DNA of 43,828 nucleotides from Catenulisporales bacterium (GCA_019510485.1 JAEKKI010000155.1:1-43828); one strand, 5' to 3'; numbered from the stretch's first letter, positions 15,771 to 23,922 are shown. Notes: a model not told the origin generated them from the letters alone. Numbers and translations: made by a program.

Positions 15771-16475
15771 CTACCGCCCCCGCGCCTTCACCAACCCCGT
15801 CTCGTACGCCAGCACCACAGCCTGCACCCGGTCGCGCAGCCCGAGCTTCATCAGGATCCGACCGACATGCGTCTTCACCGTCGCCTCGGACAGGAACAGC
15901 TTCGAGGCTATCTCCGCATTCGACATCCCCTGCGCGACCAGGAGCAGCACTTCGTGCTCGCGGTCCGTCAGCACGTTGAGCTCCGGCGGCGCCGGTTCCG
16001 ACCCCGAGGGCAGCAATGGCGCGAACTTGTCCAGCAGCCGTCGCGTCGTGGACGGCGCGACCACCGCCTCCCCGCTGTGCACCGCACGGATCGCCGCCAG
16101 GAGGTCCGGCGGCGGGACGTCCTTCAGCAGGAAGCCCGAGGCCCCCGCCTTCAGCGCCGCGAAAGCGTACTCGTCCAGGTCGAACGTGGTGAGCATCAGC
16201 ACCCTGGGCCGATCGCCCCGCATCACCAGCTCCCGAGTGGCCGCGACGCCGTCCAGCCGAGGCATGCGGACGTCCATCAGCACCACGTCCGCCTCCAGCG
16301 TGCGCATCAGATCCAGCGCCGCCTGACCGTCAGCGGCCTCGCCGACCACCGCCATATCCGGTTGGCTGTTGAGCACCATCCGGAAGCCCGTACGGAGAAG
16401 TTCCTGGTCGTCGACTAGGACGATGCGTATGGCGTCGGCGGCGGGTGCCTCCGGCATGGTCTGGCTCAACGTCAC
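15771..16475 (-). CDS. LuxR/NarL-type response regulator
   Basis: About 234 residues. A receiver domain occupies the first 130: the acidic pair in IVLVDDQELLRTGF, phospho-acceptor Asp68 in VVLMDVRMP, Thr in MLTTFD and Lys in FLLKDVP. The C-terminal LuxR HTH reads LTDREHEVLLLVAQGMSNAEIA, shown here as its LTDREHEVLLLVAQG part, then LFLSEATVKTHVGRILMKLG. Phosphorylation by the adjacent kinase should control DNA binding. GTG 16475 overlaps the kinase stop (GTGA), so I take it as the start; ATG 16457 would be six residues shorter and is equally compatible with the domain. Target genes are unknown; the divergent methyltransferase gene is the nearest candidate. Confidence 0.92.
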   Translation of the reverse strand: MTLSQTMPEAPAADAIRIVLVDDQELLRTGFRMVLNSQPDMAVVGEAADGQAALDLMRTLEADVVLMDVRMPRLDGVAATRELVMRGDRPRVLMLTTFDLDEYAFAALKAGASGFLLKDVPPPDLLAAIRAVHSGEAVVAPSTTRRLLDKFAPLLPSGSEPAPPELNVLTDREHEVLLLVAQGMSNAEIASKLFLSEATVKTHVGRILMKLGLRDRVQAVVLAYETGLVKARGR

Positions 16476-17818
16476 GACTCCTGGTGCTGATGGTCGAGGT
16501 GGTCGGCGCGCTCGGCGCGGTCCGCGGGCTCTGCCCGGTCGCCGTCGGCAGCCTCCGGCGTGGGGAACGGCAGCATCGCCTCCACAGCGTAGCCTCCGCC
16601 GATGTGCGGGCCGGTGACGAGCGTGCCGCCGAACACCGACACCCGCTCGCGCATGCCGACCAGGCCGTGCCCCATTCCGTCGCCGGGCGCGGCGGCGCCG
16701 CGGCCGTTGTCGACGATCCGCAGCAGCAGGCAATCGTCGGTGTAGATCAGCGCGACCGACGCCCGCACGTCCGAGCCGCCGTGCTTGCGCGTGTTGGTCA
16801 GCGACTCCTGCACGATCCGGTACACCGCCAGCGCCAGCCCCGTCGGCATCTCGCGCGGCACGCCCTCCACCGTCAGCGACACCGGCAGCCCGGTCGAGCG
16901 CACCTGTTCCAGCAGATCGCCGAGCTGCTCGATGCCCGGCTGCGGCGCGTAGTTCCCGACGTCGTCGGCCGAGCGCAGCACGCCGAGCATGCGCCGCATC
17001 TCCGTCAGCGCGGTGCGTCCGGTCTGCGCGATCGCCATCAGCGCCTTGCGGGCCGACTCCGGGTCCTGATCCAGCGCGTACGTCGCCCCGTCGGCCTGCA
17101 CCACCATCACCGACACGTTGTGCGCCACCACGTCGTGCAGCTCGCGCGCGATGCGGGCCCGCTCGGCGGCGGCGGCGATCTGGGCCTGCGCGTCCCGCTC
17201 CCGCTCCAGACGCTCGGCGCGGTCCTCCAGCTTCACGTAGTACTCCCGGCGGTAGCGCATCGAGTCGCCCATGACCCAGAACAGCCCGATCAGGCCGCCG
17301 ACCAGGACGGCCACCGCGGCGAAGGTCACCCAGTTGATGGCCCCGTTTCCGATGTGGCCGCCGTCGGCCACGCAGTTGGCCCGGTCCGCGCTCTCCTTGG
17401 GCCACCTCTCGCAGTTGCCGACGTCGTCGAAGGCTCTGACCAGTTGCAGCTGGATCAGCGCTCCGGAGTACGTCAGCAGCATCGCGGGAAACGACCACCG
17501 GCGCTGGCTGTAGGCGGCGACCGTGTAGAGGTAGATCAAGAACGCCACGTCGACGATGTTGAACGCGACTCGCCCGCCGAAGAAGCCGAGGAACGCCGCC
17601 ACCGCCGCCACCGCGAACACACCGCGCGGCCAGCGCCGCCGGAACACCAGCGGCACCGCGATCGCGATCACGAGCGGTACCACGAGGATCCGGTTCAGGG
17701 GCGTCGCGCCGCTCGTCTGGACGGCGACCGTGAGCAGCCCGGTCAGCAGCAGAAAAGCGGCAGGCAGGCTGTCGACCAGCTTCGGGTGGCGCTGGATCCA
17801 GGCGTACAAACGGGACAC
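16472..17818 (-). CDS. Sensor histidine kinase (HisKA_3, NarL-partner type)
   Basis: A 448-residue membrane kinase. Helices lie in residues 17-110 and 112-130, then a hydrophilic loop of about 30 residues with Cys136 and Cys149, and a last helix near 163-183. A coiled region 190-215 leads to the H-box ARIARELHDVVAHNVSVMVV with phospho-acceptor His228. The ATPase domain has ESLTNTRKHG (N-box) and DNGRGAAAPGDGMGHGLVGM, covering the G-boxes. The last 28 residues are Asp/Glu/Arg/His-rich. It phosphorylates the response regulator translated from the overlapping gene. The start is GTG 17818, seven bases after a TACTCT box. The Cys-containing outer loop is the likely sensor; its signal is unknown. 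Confidence 0.92.
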   Translation of the reverse strand: MSRLYAWIQRHPKLVDSLPAAFLLLTGLLTVAVQTSGATPLNRILVVPLVIAIAVPLVFRRRWPRGVFAVAAVAAFLGFFGGRVAFNIVDVAFLIYLYTVAAYSQRRWSFPAMLLTYSGALIQLQLVRAFDDVGNCERWPKESADRANCVADGGHIGNGAINWVTFAAVAVLVGGLIGLFWVMGDSMRYRREYYVKLEDRAERLERERDAQAQIAAAAERARIARELHDVVAHNVSVMVVQADGATYALDQDPESARKALMAIAQTGRTALTEMRRMLGVLRSADDVGNYAPQPGIEQLGDLLEQVRSTGLPVSLTVEGVPREMPTGLALAVYRIVQESLTNTRKHGGSDVRASVALIYTDDCLLLRIVDNGRGAAAPGDGMGHGLVGMRERVSVFGGTLVTGPHIGGGYAVEAMLPFPTPEAADGDRAEPADRAERADHLDHQHQES

Positions 17819-17825
17819 GCTTTCC

Positions 17826-17831
17826 AGAGTA
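17826..17831 (-). promoter_or_regulatory. -10 box TACTCT for the kinase-regulator operon
   Basis: TACTCT ends seven bases before the GTG at 17818 on the minus strand. A TGGAAAG stretch lies between box and start but is too close to serve as a good ribosome site. Confidence 0.45.
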
Positions 17832-17915
17832 GGCGTGCGCCCACCGGGCGGACATGGCGCCGCGGGATGATCCCCCGGTCATCCTCAGGTCGGACGGGCC
17901 GCCGGGGCCGCGCGG

Positions 17916-17921
17916 TAGCGT
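17916..17921 (+). promoter_or_regulatory. -10 box TAGCGT for the methyltransferase gene
   Basis: TAGCGT ends seven bases before GTG 17929, giving leaderless spacing. It lies 84 bases from the oppositely oriented box of the kinase operon, so both units share one short control region. Confidence 0.4.
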
Positions 17922-17928
17922 GGCGGCC

Positions 17929-18984
17929 GTGACGGAATGGCTGACGTGGCGCACGGCGATGGAGCTGGCCCTGTACGGCCCCGACGGCTTCTACCGCCGC
18001 CCCGGCGCCGGCCCCGCCGCGCACTTCCGCACCTCGGCGCACAACCCGGTCTTCGCCGAGGCGGTCGGCCGGCTGCTGCTCCAGGTCGACGAGCGGCTCG
18101 GAGCGCCGGACCGGTTGGACTTCGTCGACATGGCGGCCGGGCGCGGAGAGCTGGCGGTGGGGGTCGTGGAGTGGCTGGCGACGCGCGCGCCGGCCGTCGC
18201 ACGCCGGCTGCACGCCACGGCGGTGGACTTCGGGCCGCGGCCGGAGGGCCTGCCGCAGGCGGTCGAGTGGGCCGCGCGGGCGCCGGAGGGGACGGTCGGG
18301 CTGCTGTTCGCGAACGAGTGGCTGGACAACGTGCCCTGCGACGTCACCGAAGTCGGTCCGGACGGCGCGCCGCGGATCGTCGAGGTGAACCCGGCGGACG
18401 GGACCGAGCGGCTCGGCACGGAACCGGACAGCACGCAGCGGGGGTGGTTGGCGCGCTGGTGGCCGTTGGACACCGACACCGACACGGATGCCGCGGCCGG
18501 CTCGCACACCGCTGATGGCGTGGGCGCCACAGAGGGTGGAAAGGCCGCCGGCGCCCGAGCCGAGATCGGCCTGGACCGCGACGCGGCGTGGCGGTCCGCG
18601 GTCGGCCGGCTGGAACGCGGCATGGCCGTGGCCGTGGACTACGCGCACACGGCCGCCGACCGTCCCCGTTTCGGCACCCTGACCGGCTACCGCGACGGAC
18701 ACCAGGTCCCGGCCGTCCCCGACGGTTCCTGCGACATCACCGCGCACGTGGCCCTGGACGCGTGCGCCGCCGCGCTCGGCTCCGGCATCAAGACCCTGCT
18801 GACCACGCAGCGCGAGTTCCTGCGGAGCCTCGGGATCTCCGGCGCGCGCCCGGATCTGGCGCTGGCGTCGTCGGATCCGATGGCCTATCTGCGGGGCCTG
18901 AGCCAGGCCTCGGGCGCCGCCGAGCTGACCGACCCGGCCGGACTCGGCGGTTTCGGCTGGCTGGTCGCGTTCGTCGGCTGCTGA
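17929..18984 (+). CDS. MidA/NDUFAF7-type SAM-dependent methyltransferase (Methyltransf_28)
   Basis: About 351 residues. The N-terminus VTEWLTWRTAMELALYGPDGFYRR matches the family entry segment (shown: LTWRTAMELALYGPDGFY). RTSAHNPVFAEAVGRLL follows, then SAM motif I in DMAAGRGELAVGVVEWL, and the diagnostic NEWLDNVP, equivalent to NExxDxxP in MidA and human NDUFAF7. A Thr/Asp/Ala-rich insert lies around 180-215, then strands with VDYAHTA and CDITAHVALD. In mitochondria NDUFAF7 dimethylates an Arg of complex I subunit NDUFS2; bacterial substrates are not established. A nuoD gene lies 2.5 kb downstream on the same strand. GTG 17929 is chosen from the family N-terminus and the adjacent -10 box. 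It is divergent from a two-component system. Confidence 0.85.
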   Translation: MTEWLTWRTAMELALYGPDGFYRRPGAGPAAHFRTSAHNPVFAEAVGRLLLQVDERLGAPDRLDFVDMAAGRGELAVGVVEWLATRAPAVARRLHATAVDFGPRPEGLPQAVEWAARAPEGTVGLLFANEWLDNVPCDVTEVGPDGAPRIVEVNPADGTERLGTEPDSTQRGWLARWWPLDTDTDTDAAAGSHTADGVGATEGGKAAGARAEIGLDRDAAWRSAVGRLERGMAVAVDYAHTAADRPRFGTLTGYRDGHQVPAVPDGSCDITAHVALDACAAALGSGIKTLLTTQREFLRSLGISGARPDLALASSDPMAYLRGLSQASGAAELTDPAGLGGFGWLVAFVGC

Positions 18985-19003
18985 GGCTGCTAAGGCCGCT
19001 AAG
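18977..19003. repeat. 9-bp tandem repeat, three copies, across the methyltransferase stop codon
   Basis: GCTGCTGAG, GCTGCTAAG and GCCGCTAAG follow each other. The stop TGA (18982-18984) is inside the first copy, so the other two are non-coding. Confidence 0.7.
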
Positions 19004-19106
19004 ACCACTGATAACGCCCCGGCAACGATCGACCCACCGCGGTTTCCGCCATCCGGCTTTGGGGTAGGGCGTCCGGTTACGCCCCGACTTTGTCAGACCC
19101 GCTCGA

Positions 19107-19112
19107 TAGAAT
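19107..19112 (+). promoter_or_regulatory. -10 box TAGAAT for the SWIM-protein gene
   Basis: TAGAAT ends six bases before ATG 19119 and no ribosome site is present. TTGTCA at 19090-19095 resembles a -35 but the 11-base gap is too short for a standard promoter. Confidence 0.5.
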
Positions 19113-19118
19113 GTGCGT

Positions 19119-19841
19119 ATGACAGCATTCTTCAGCAAGAAGGATCTGGAGCGGCTGGCCGGGCCGCGTGCCTATCAGCGGGGGGTAGCCTCCGTCCCGG
19201 CCGTCGACGCCCTCGGGACCTCGGGGGCCGAGATCACCGCCACCGTCTACGGCTCGGAGCCGTGGCAGGTGCGGCTGGACCGGCGGCCCGCCGGCCTGGA
19301 CTACTCCTGCGACTGCCCGCGCGGGATGGCCGGGGAGTTCTGTCGCCACTGCGTCGCGGTCGGCTTGGTGTACCTGGACGGTCCGGTCGCCAAGAACCGC
19401 AGCGCCGAGGTGATCGCCGCCCAGCGCGAGATCGCGGGACTGCGCCGCCTGCTGGGGATCCTCGACCGCGAGGACCTCATCACGCTGCTGCTGGACTGCG
19501 CCCACGACGACCACGACCTGCGCCGCCACCTCGCGGCCCGGGTGGACGAACTGGTGCAGCCCGGCGGCGACGTCAACGACGCCGAGCTGCGCCTGGCCGA
19601 CGTCCGGGCCCTGACCGACCCGGCCAGCGCCATCCCGGTCTACAAGAAGCACATCGAAGCGCGCATAGCGGCCCGCAACCGCCGCGACTACGCCGAAGCC
19701 GCGCGCTACCTCCAGCACCTCAAGGCCGCCTACCAGCGGCTGCACCGCAAGTCCGAGGCGGTGGCCTACATCGAGGGCCTGCGCGCGGCCAACGCGCGCA
19801 AGCACAACCTGCTCGACGAGATGGCCAAGCGCGGGCTGTAG
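19119..19841 (+). CDS. SWIM zinc-finger domain protein
   Basis: A 240-residue soluble protein. Residues 1-60 form the strand-rich segment normally preceding a SWIM finger (RAYQRGVASV, then ITATVYGSEPWQVRL). The finger itself is CxCx8CxH with Cys64, Cys66, Cys75 and His77. The remaining 150 residues are helical, with repeated Arg/Ala-rich helices and a short TPR-like stretch near 160-220 (YKKHIEARIAARNRRDYAEA). SWIM fingers bind DNA or proteins; the bacterial proteins are poorly described. The gene follows the methyltransferase on the same strand after 134 bases with its own -10 box. I cannot assign a process from sequence. Confidence 0.83.
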   Translation: MTAFFSKKDLERLAGPRAYQRGVASVPAVDALGTSGAEITATVYGSEPWQVRLDRRPAGLDYSCDCPRGMAGEFCRHCVAVGLVYLDGPVAKNRSAEVIAAQREIAGLRRLLGILDREDLITLLLDCAHDDHDLRRHLAARVDELVQPGGDVNDAELRLADVRALTDPASAIPVYKKHIEARIAARNRRDYAEAARYLQHLKAAYQRLHRKSEAVAYIEGLRAANARKHNLLDEMAKRGL

Positions 19842-19865
19842 CGCCCAGAGCGCTACGCCGGAACG

Positions 19866-19898
19866 ACCGGCGGCCGCCATGGGGCGGCGGCTGCCGGT
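19866..19898. terminator. GC-rich hairpin between convergent genes, likely bidirectional terminator
   Basis: ACCGGC at 19866-19871 pairs with 19893-19898, and GCCGCC at 19873-19878 pairs with 19883-19888 around an ATGG loop. It lies between the SWIM gene and the convergent secreted-protein gene. Confidence 0.55.
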
Positions 19899-19954
19899 CC
19901 GGCGCGGCCGGGTCCCGGATTCTGGGAAGGGTGCCGGGCCCGGCCGTGCCCCAT

Positions 19955-19992
19955 CACGGCGAGACGGCGAGACACCGGCACGGCGAGACGGC
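19955..19992. repeat. 14-bp direct repeat, two copies
   Basis: CACGGCGAGACGGC occurs at 19955-19968 and again at 19979-19992, 24 bases apart, in the convergent intergenic region. Its function is unknown. Confidence 0.7.
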
Positions 19993-20010
19993 TCCGCCGA
20001 CCCGTCGCCG

Positions 20011-21333
20011 TTACTCGTCCTCACCCATCGCGGCTGCCCGCTGATGCTGCTCCCGCCGCTTCATCAGCGCCCACCACAGCACCAGCGCCAGACACACCGC
20101 GAGCAGCCCGAGCGCGACCAGGATCGTGGCGCTGTTCGAAGATCCGCCGGAACTCGGCGTGCTGGCCAGCGCCGCCGCGAGGGTCGGGGCGGTGCTCGGC
20201 GTCGCGGTCGGGGTGGTCGACGAGCCGGTGACGGTCGGCGTGTCGGTAGCCGAGGAAGCCGAGTCCGAAGGCGTCGCGCTCGGCGAGCTGCTCGTAGAAC
20301 CGGAAGGACTCGACGTCGGCGTCGGCGAAGGAGGCATCACCGGCTGCACCGTCAGCGTCCCGCCGGTCGTCTGCTGCCCGGCGAACGACAGCCCGATCGG
20401 CCCGAACCCGATCGGCACCGGATTCACCGTCGCCGTCCCCGAGTTCAGTGTCACCCGCGCCGTCAGCTCCACAGCGTCACCGTGCTTCAGAGTCACATCC
20501 GGGAAGACGGTCCCGGCCACGCCGCCCGCGGCCGCCGGATCATCGGCCGCGGCAACCGTCCGCCACACTCCCCCGACCGAGACCTCCAGCTTGACGTCGG
20601 CGGCGCCGAAGCACGTGCCCAGCGAGGGCGAACAAGCCTTCAGGTACAGCCGCACCGGCACATGCCGATAGTCCACGTCCGTCGGGTTCGTGAGCCGCCC
20701 GGTGATCACCTCAGCCGTCCCGGCCCGCACCGTCGCCGTCAGTCCGCCGGCGGCGAACCTCGGCTCGGTCACCGGCACGGTCGCCACCGCCGTCGCACCG
20801 TTCGCCGCCGCCGCCACCTTCACGTCGTCCACCGCGGTCGTCCCCGGCGACAGCCGCAGCCGCACGTCCTCCAGCCCGCCGGCCAAAACGGTCAGCGGCG
20901 TCGACACCGTCGACGAGGCCCCCGCGCCGGGCGGCACCGGCACCGGCTTCCAGCTCCCCGAGTCCTGGTCGTAGCGCTCGATGCGCAGCCCCAGCCTGGT
21001 CACGCCGGCGCCTTCGGCGGTCAGCGTGATGTCCACAGAGCCCGTGAACCCCTGCCTCGCCACGTCCTTGACCGTCACGTCGAGCTCGCGTCCCGGAAGC
21101 TGCCGCCCCGGCAGATCCAGCGGGAGCTGCTTCGGCGCCGTGATCAACAGCTGCACGCCGTTGGCCGCCACCCCGCTGACCGACTGCGTCGCCGGCACCG
21201 CCGGGGGTGTGGCGACCGGCCCGGTCCCGTCGTCGGCCGCCGCCGCCGAAGCGATTCCCGCCCCGAGCAGCGCGCAAGCCATCACCCCCGCCGCCGTCAG
21301 ACCCGTCGCCAGCGCACGGAGCCTTCGCGTCAT
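20011..21333 (-). CDS. Secreted protein with C-terminal membrane anchor
   Basis: About 440 residues with no recognised named domain. ATG 21333 gives a signal peptide (two Arg pairs, a hydrophobic core LATGLTAAGVMACALLGAG, and an AxA site near residue 34) and has AGGGGACGG just upstream. Residues 50-340 are strand-rich with Ig-like spacing: QLLITAPKQLPLDLPGRQLP, shortened here to LITAPKQLPLD, and repeated VTxxN, LTAEGAG and LTNPTDVDYRHVPVRLYL motifs. This resembles alternating beta-sandwich modules. A Cys pair sits in CSPSLGTC. A 75-residue Ser/Thr/Pro spacer precedes one hydrophobic helix (ILVALGLLAVCLALVLWWAL) and a basic tail. It is therefore exported and held at the membrane with modules outside, perhaps an adhesin or wall-facing protein; this is inference. 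Confidence 0.75.
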   Translation of the reverse strand: MTRRLRALATGLTAAGVMACALLGAGIASAAAADDGTGPVATPPAVPATQSVSGVAANGVQLLITAPKQLPLDLPGRQLPGRELDVTVKDVARQGFTGSVDITLTAEGAGVTRLGLRIERYDQDSGSWKPVPVPPGAGASSTVSTPLTVLAGGLEDVRLRLSPGTTAVDDVKVAAAANGATAVATVPVTEPRFAAGGLTATVRAGTAEVITGRLTNPTDVDYRHVPVRLYLKACSPSLGTCFGAADVKLEVSVGGVWRTVAAADDPAAAGGVAGTVFPDVTLKHGDAVELTARVTLNSGTATVNPVPIGFGPIGLSFAGQQTTGGTLTVQPVMPPSPTPTSSPSGSTSSSPSATPSDSASSATDTPTVTGSSTTPTATPSTAPTLAAALASTPSSGGSSNSATILVALGLLAVCLALVLWWALMKRREQHQRAAAMGEDE

Positions 21334-21500
21334 GTCCGTCCCCTGATCCGCCCCTTCGGCCCGCATCATCCGGACCTCCCACCACCAAGACGCATCACGG
21401 CGGCCGGGGTTGCGCGCCGTCACCGAACCGTGATCGGCCGTCGCCTAGACCACGGGCCGACCCGGACTCGCCGCCCGCCCGCACCGCCGGATGAGGCAAA

Positions 21501-22673
21501 ATGACCACCATGACCTCCCAGCAGCTCACCGAGCGCGTCGCCGGCACCGGTACCGGGCTGGAGACCACCGACATGGTGCTCAACATCGGCCCGCAGCATC
21601 CGGCCACGCACGGCGTGCTGCGGCTGCGCCTGGTGCTGGACGGCGAGCGCATCGTCTCGGCCGAGCCGATCATCGGCTACATGCACCGCGGCGCCGAGAA
21701 GCTGTTCGAGGTGCGCGACTACCGGCAGATCATCGTGCTGGCCAACCGGCACGACTGGCTGTCGGCCTTCGCCAGCGAGCTCGGCGTGGTCCTGGCCGTG
21801 GAGCGGATGCTCGGCATGGAGGTCCCCGAGCGCGCCACCTGGGCCCGCACCCTGCTGGCCGAGCTGAACCGGATCCTCAACCACCTGATGTTCCTGGGCT
21901 CCTATCCGCTGGAGCTGGGCGCGATCACGCCGATCTTCTACGCCTTCCGCGAGCGCGAGGAGATCCAGGCGGTGATGGAGGAGATCTCCGGCGGCCGCAT
22001 GCACTTCATGTTCAACCGGGTCGGCGGCCTGAAGGAGGAGCTGCCGCTGGGCTGGACCGACCGGGTCCGCGCGGCCGTGGCCAAGGTCCGCTCCCGGATG
22101 TCCGATATCGACCGGCTGATCTCCGGCAACGAGATCTTCCGGGCCCGCACCCGCGGCGTCGGCGTCCTGACCCCCGAGCAGATCGCCGCCTACGGCGTGT
22201 CCGGTCCGATCGCCCGGGCCAGCGGCGTCGACTTCGACCTGCGCCGCGACGACCCCTATCTGGCCTACGGCGAGCCGGAGGTCCGGGACCGGCTCACGGT
22301 CGTCACCCGTGGCGCCGGGGATTGCCTGTCCCGCTTCGAAGTGCTGCTGGAGCAGGCCCACAACTCCCTGGACCTGGCCGAGGCCTGCGCCGACAAGCTG
22401 GACACGCTGCCGGCCGGCCCGATCAACCAGCGGCTGCCGAAGATCCTGAAGGTGCCCGAGGGCCACACCTACGCCTGGACCGAGAACCCGCTGGGCATCA
22501 ACGGCTACTTCCTGGTCTCGCACGGCGACAAGACGCCCTGGCGCCTGAAGCTGCGCTCGGCGTCGTTCAACAACATCCAGGTGCTGTCCGAGGTGCTGCC
22601 CGGCCACCTGGTCGCGGACATGGTCGCGATCCTGGGTTCGATGTTCTTCGTGGTCGGCGATATCGACAAATAG
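21501..22673 (+). CDS. nuoD: NuoD-like subunit of NADH-quinone oxidoreductase, stand-alone copy
   Basis: A 390-residue homologue of the complex I 49-kDa/NuoD subunit. The family signature [15 protein letters not shown] lies at 27-41, followed by HRGAEKLFE at 62-70. Also visible are [46 protein letters not shown] and the C-terminal FVVGDIDK. His37, corresponding to quinone-site His59 of the bovine subunit, is kept. The position of bovine Tyr108 is Trp86. Arg63, equivalent to bovine Arg85 that NDUFAF7 dimethylates, is kept. No other nuo gene is in the window, so this is an orphan like the second NuoD of Streptomyces. ATG 21501 has GAGG nearby; a second ATG nine bases on is possible. Confidence 0.92.
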   Translation: MTTMTSQQLTERVAGTGTGLETTDMVLNIGPQHPATHGVLRLRLVLDGERIVSAEPIIGYMHRGAEKLFEVRDYRQIIVLANRHDWLSAFASELGVVLAVERMLGMEVPERATWARTLLAELNRILNHLMFLGSYPLELGAITPIFYAFREREEIQAVMEEISGGRMHFMFNRVGGLKEELPLGWTDRVRAAVAKVRSRMSDIDRLISGNEIFRARTRGVGVLTPEQIAAYGVSGPIARASGVDFDLRRDDPYLAYGEPEVRDRLTVVTRGAGDCLSRFEVLLEQAHNSLDLAEACADKLDTLPAGPINQRLPKILKVPEGHTYAWTENPLGINGYFLVSHGDKTPWRLKLRSASFNNIQVLSEVLPGHLVADMVAILGSMFFVVGDIDK

Positions 22674-22682
22674 ACACCGAAA

Positions 22683-22717
22683 GGGTCCCGCCCTGTCGCC
22701 ATGACAGGGCGGGACCC
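22683..22717. terminator. Perfect 15-bp hairpin terminator between convergent genes
   Basis: Bases 22683-22697 pair perfectly with 22703-22717 around a GCCAT loop. AAA precedes it on the plus strand, giving a short U run for the minus-strand transcript. It separates nuoD from the convergent membrane protein gene. Confidence 0.8.
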
Positions 22718-22727
22718 GATACGAGCC

Positions 22728-23915
22728 TCAGGCGGTCCCGGTCTGCCGGTGCTCCACCTTGCTCAGCTGCTGCGTCTCGTCGTGCATCGTCAGGTCGATC
22801 GGCGCGCCGCCCGCCGCCCCGTTGGCGAGATACGGCCGGTAGAGGCGCTCCGGCGACACCGGACGCGCCGGCGGCAGCGCCGGGGCACCGTCCCCGCGCT
22901 GGCGCGGCATCACCACCCCGGGCACCGTGTACGGCTCCGCGCCGGGACCGGCGATCGCGCCGGCCACGTTGAACCCGACCTCCTCCCGGCCCGACAGCAC
23001 CGCCGGTCGCAGCGGCCGCGCGCCCTCGACGGCCGGCTGCTCACGCGCCGCGGCCAGGATCGGCGAGGGCTGGACCGGCACCGCGGCCGCCGGCCGCAGG
23101 TCGATCTCCGCGCCGGCGTGGTGGCCGGCGCTGCCGACCTTGCCGACACCCGCGACGCCGTAGTCGGCCTCGAACTCCTGCACCGAGCCGTAGACCGGAA
23201 CCTCCTCGGCGTACACCGCGGGCTCCTGGTAGACCTCGACCGCGCCGTAGCCGTCATAGCCGGTGTACGGGTCGCGGCCGTTCAGCGCTTCGTACGCGCC
23301 CTGATACGACGACGACGCGGACGCCGTGTTGTAGCCGTTGTACCGCGCATCGTGCACCGCGACCGGCTCGAACGTGTGCCCCGGCTCGAACGGCTGCACC
23401 CGCGCGACCGACTGCACCGCCGAGCGCGTCAGCTCCGCGGCCGCCGTGGTCTGCTGCACCCACGCCGACAGCACCGCCAGATCGTGCTCGGCCCGCACCC
23501 GCGCCGCCTCCGAGGCATCGGCGCGCGCCTGCTCGGCGGCCACGCGGTGCTCGTACAGCACCACGATCTCCTCGGCGGCCAGCACGTCGGTCTTCAGCTG
23601 GGAGATCCGCTGATCCCGGCGCCCGGTCTCATAGCGGAGCTCGGAGGCGAGGTCCTCGCGCATGCCGGAGACCAGCTCGCGGCGCGTGGTCCGGTCCCGG
23701 CGCGCGATGAGCACGGCGACGGAGGAGAACACCGCCCCGGCCGTCGCCATGCCGACGCCGAGCCGCAGATGGAACGTGTCGTCCCAGATCAGCAGGCTGG
23801 CGATCCCCGCGGCCGCACCGGACAGGGACGTGGTGGTGGCGACGATCGAGGGCCATGCCGGGCCGGCTATGTCGCCCCCGCGCCGCTGGGCTTGAAGCTG
23901 CCGAGCGTGACGCAT
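22728..23915 (-). CDS. Membrane protein with coiled coil and Tyr-rich region, unknown family
   Basis: A 395-residue protein I do not recognise. Residues 24-73 contain two hydrophobic segments (SLSGAAAGIASLLIW, then GVGMATAGAVFSSVAVLIA). They are followed by about 100 residues of coiled coil (LKTDVLAAEEIVVLYEHRVA, then ARADASEAARVRAEHDL). Residues 195-255 are Tyr-rich with repeated Tyr-Gly and Tyr-x-Glu pairs, and the rest is Pro/Ala/Gly-rich and probably disordered. The topology predicts both coil and tail in the cytosol. Such layouts occur in envelope scaffold proteins, but no function is inferred. ATG 23915 is strongly supported by an adjacent complete promoter. It ends beside the nuoD terminator. 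Confidence 0.65.
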   Translation of the reverse strand: MRHARQLQAQRRGGDIAGPAWPSIVATTTSLSGAAAGIASLLIWDDTFHLRLGVGMATAGAVFSSVAVLIARRDRTTRRELVSGMREDLASELRYETGRRDQRISQLKTDVLAAEEIVVLYEHRVAAEQARADASEAARVRAEHDLAVLSAWVQQTTAAAELTRSAVQSVARVQPFEPGHTFEPVAVHDARYNGYNTASASSSYQGAYEALNGRDPYTGYDGYGAVEVYQEPAVYAEEVPVYGSVQEFEADYGVAGVGKVGSAGHHAGAEIDLRPAAAVPVQPSPILAAAREQPAVEGARPLRPAVLSGREEVGFNVAGAIAGPGAEPYTVPGVVMPRQRGDGAPALPPARPVSPERLYRPYLANGAAGGAPIDLTMHDETQQLSKVEHRQTGTA

Positions 23916-23922
23916 GGTGCGA

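Noticed and set aside
16476-17954. Upstream extension of the response regulator across the kinase gene
   Set aside because: This frame overlaps the whole kinase gene and has the Arg/Gly-rich composition of a shadow. The regulator starts at the GTGA overlap.
21501-22673. Part of a full complex I operon
   Set aside because: No other nuo gene is seen on either side; flanking genes are convergent or divergent and unrelated to complex I subunits.
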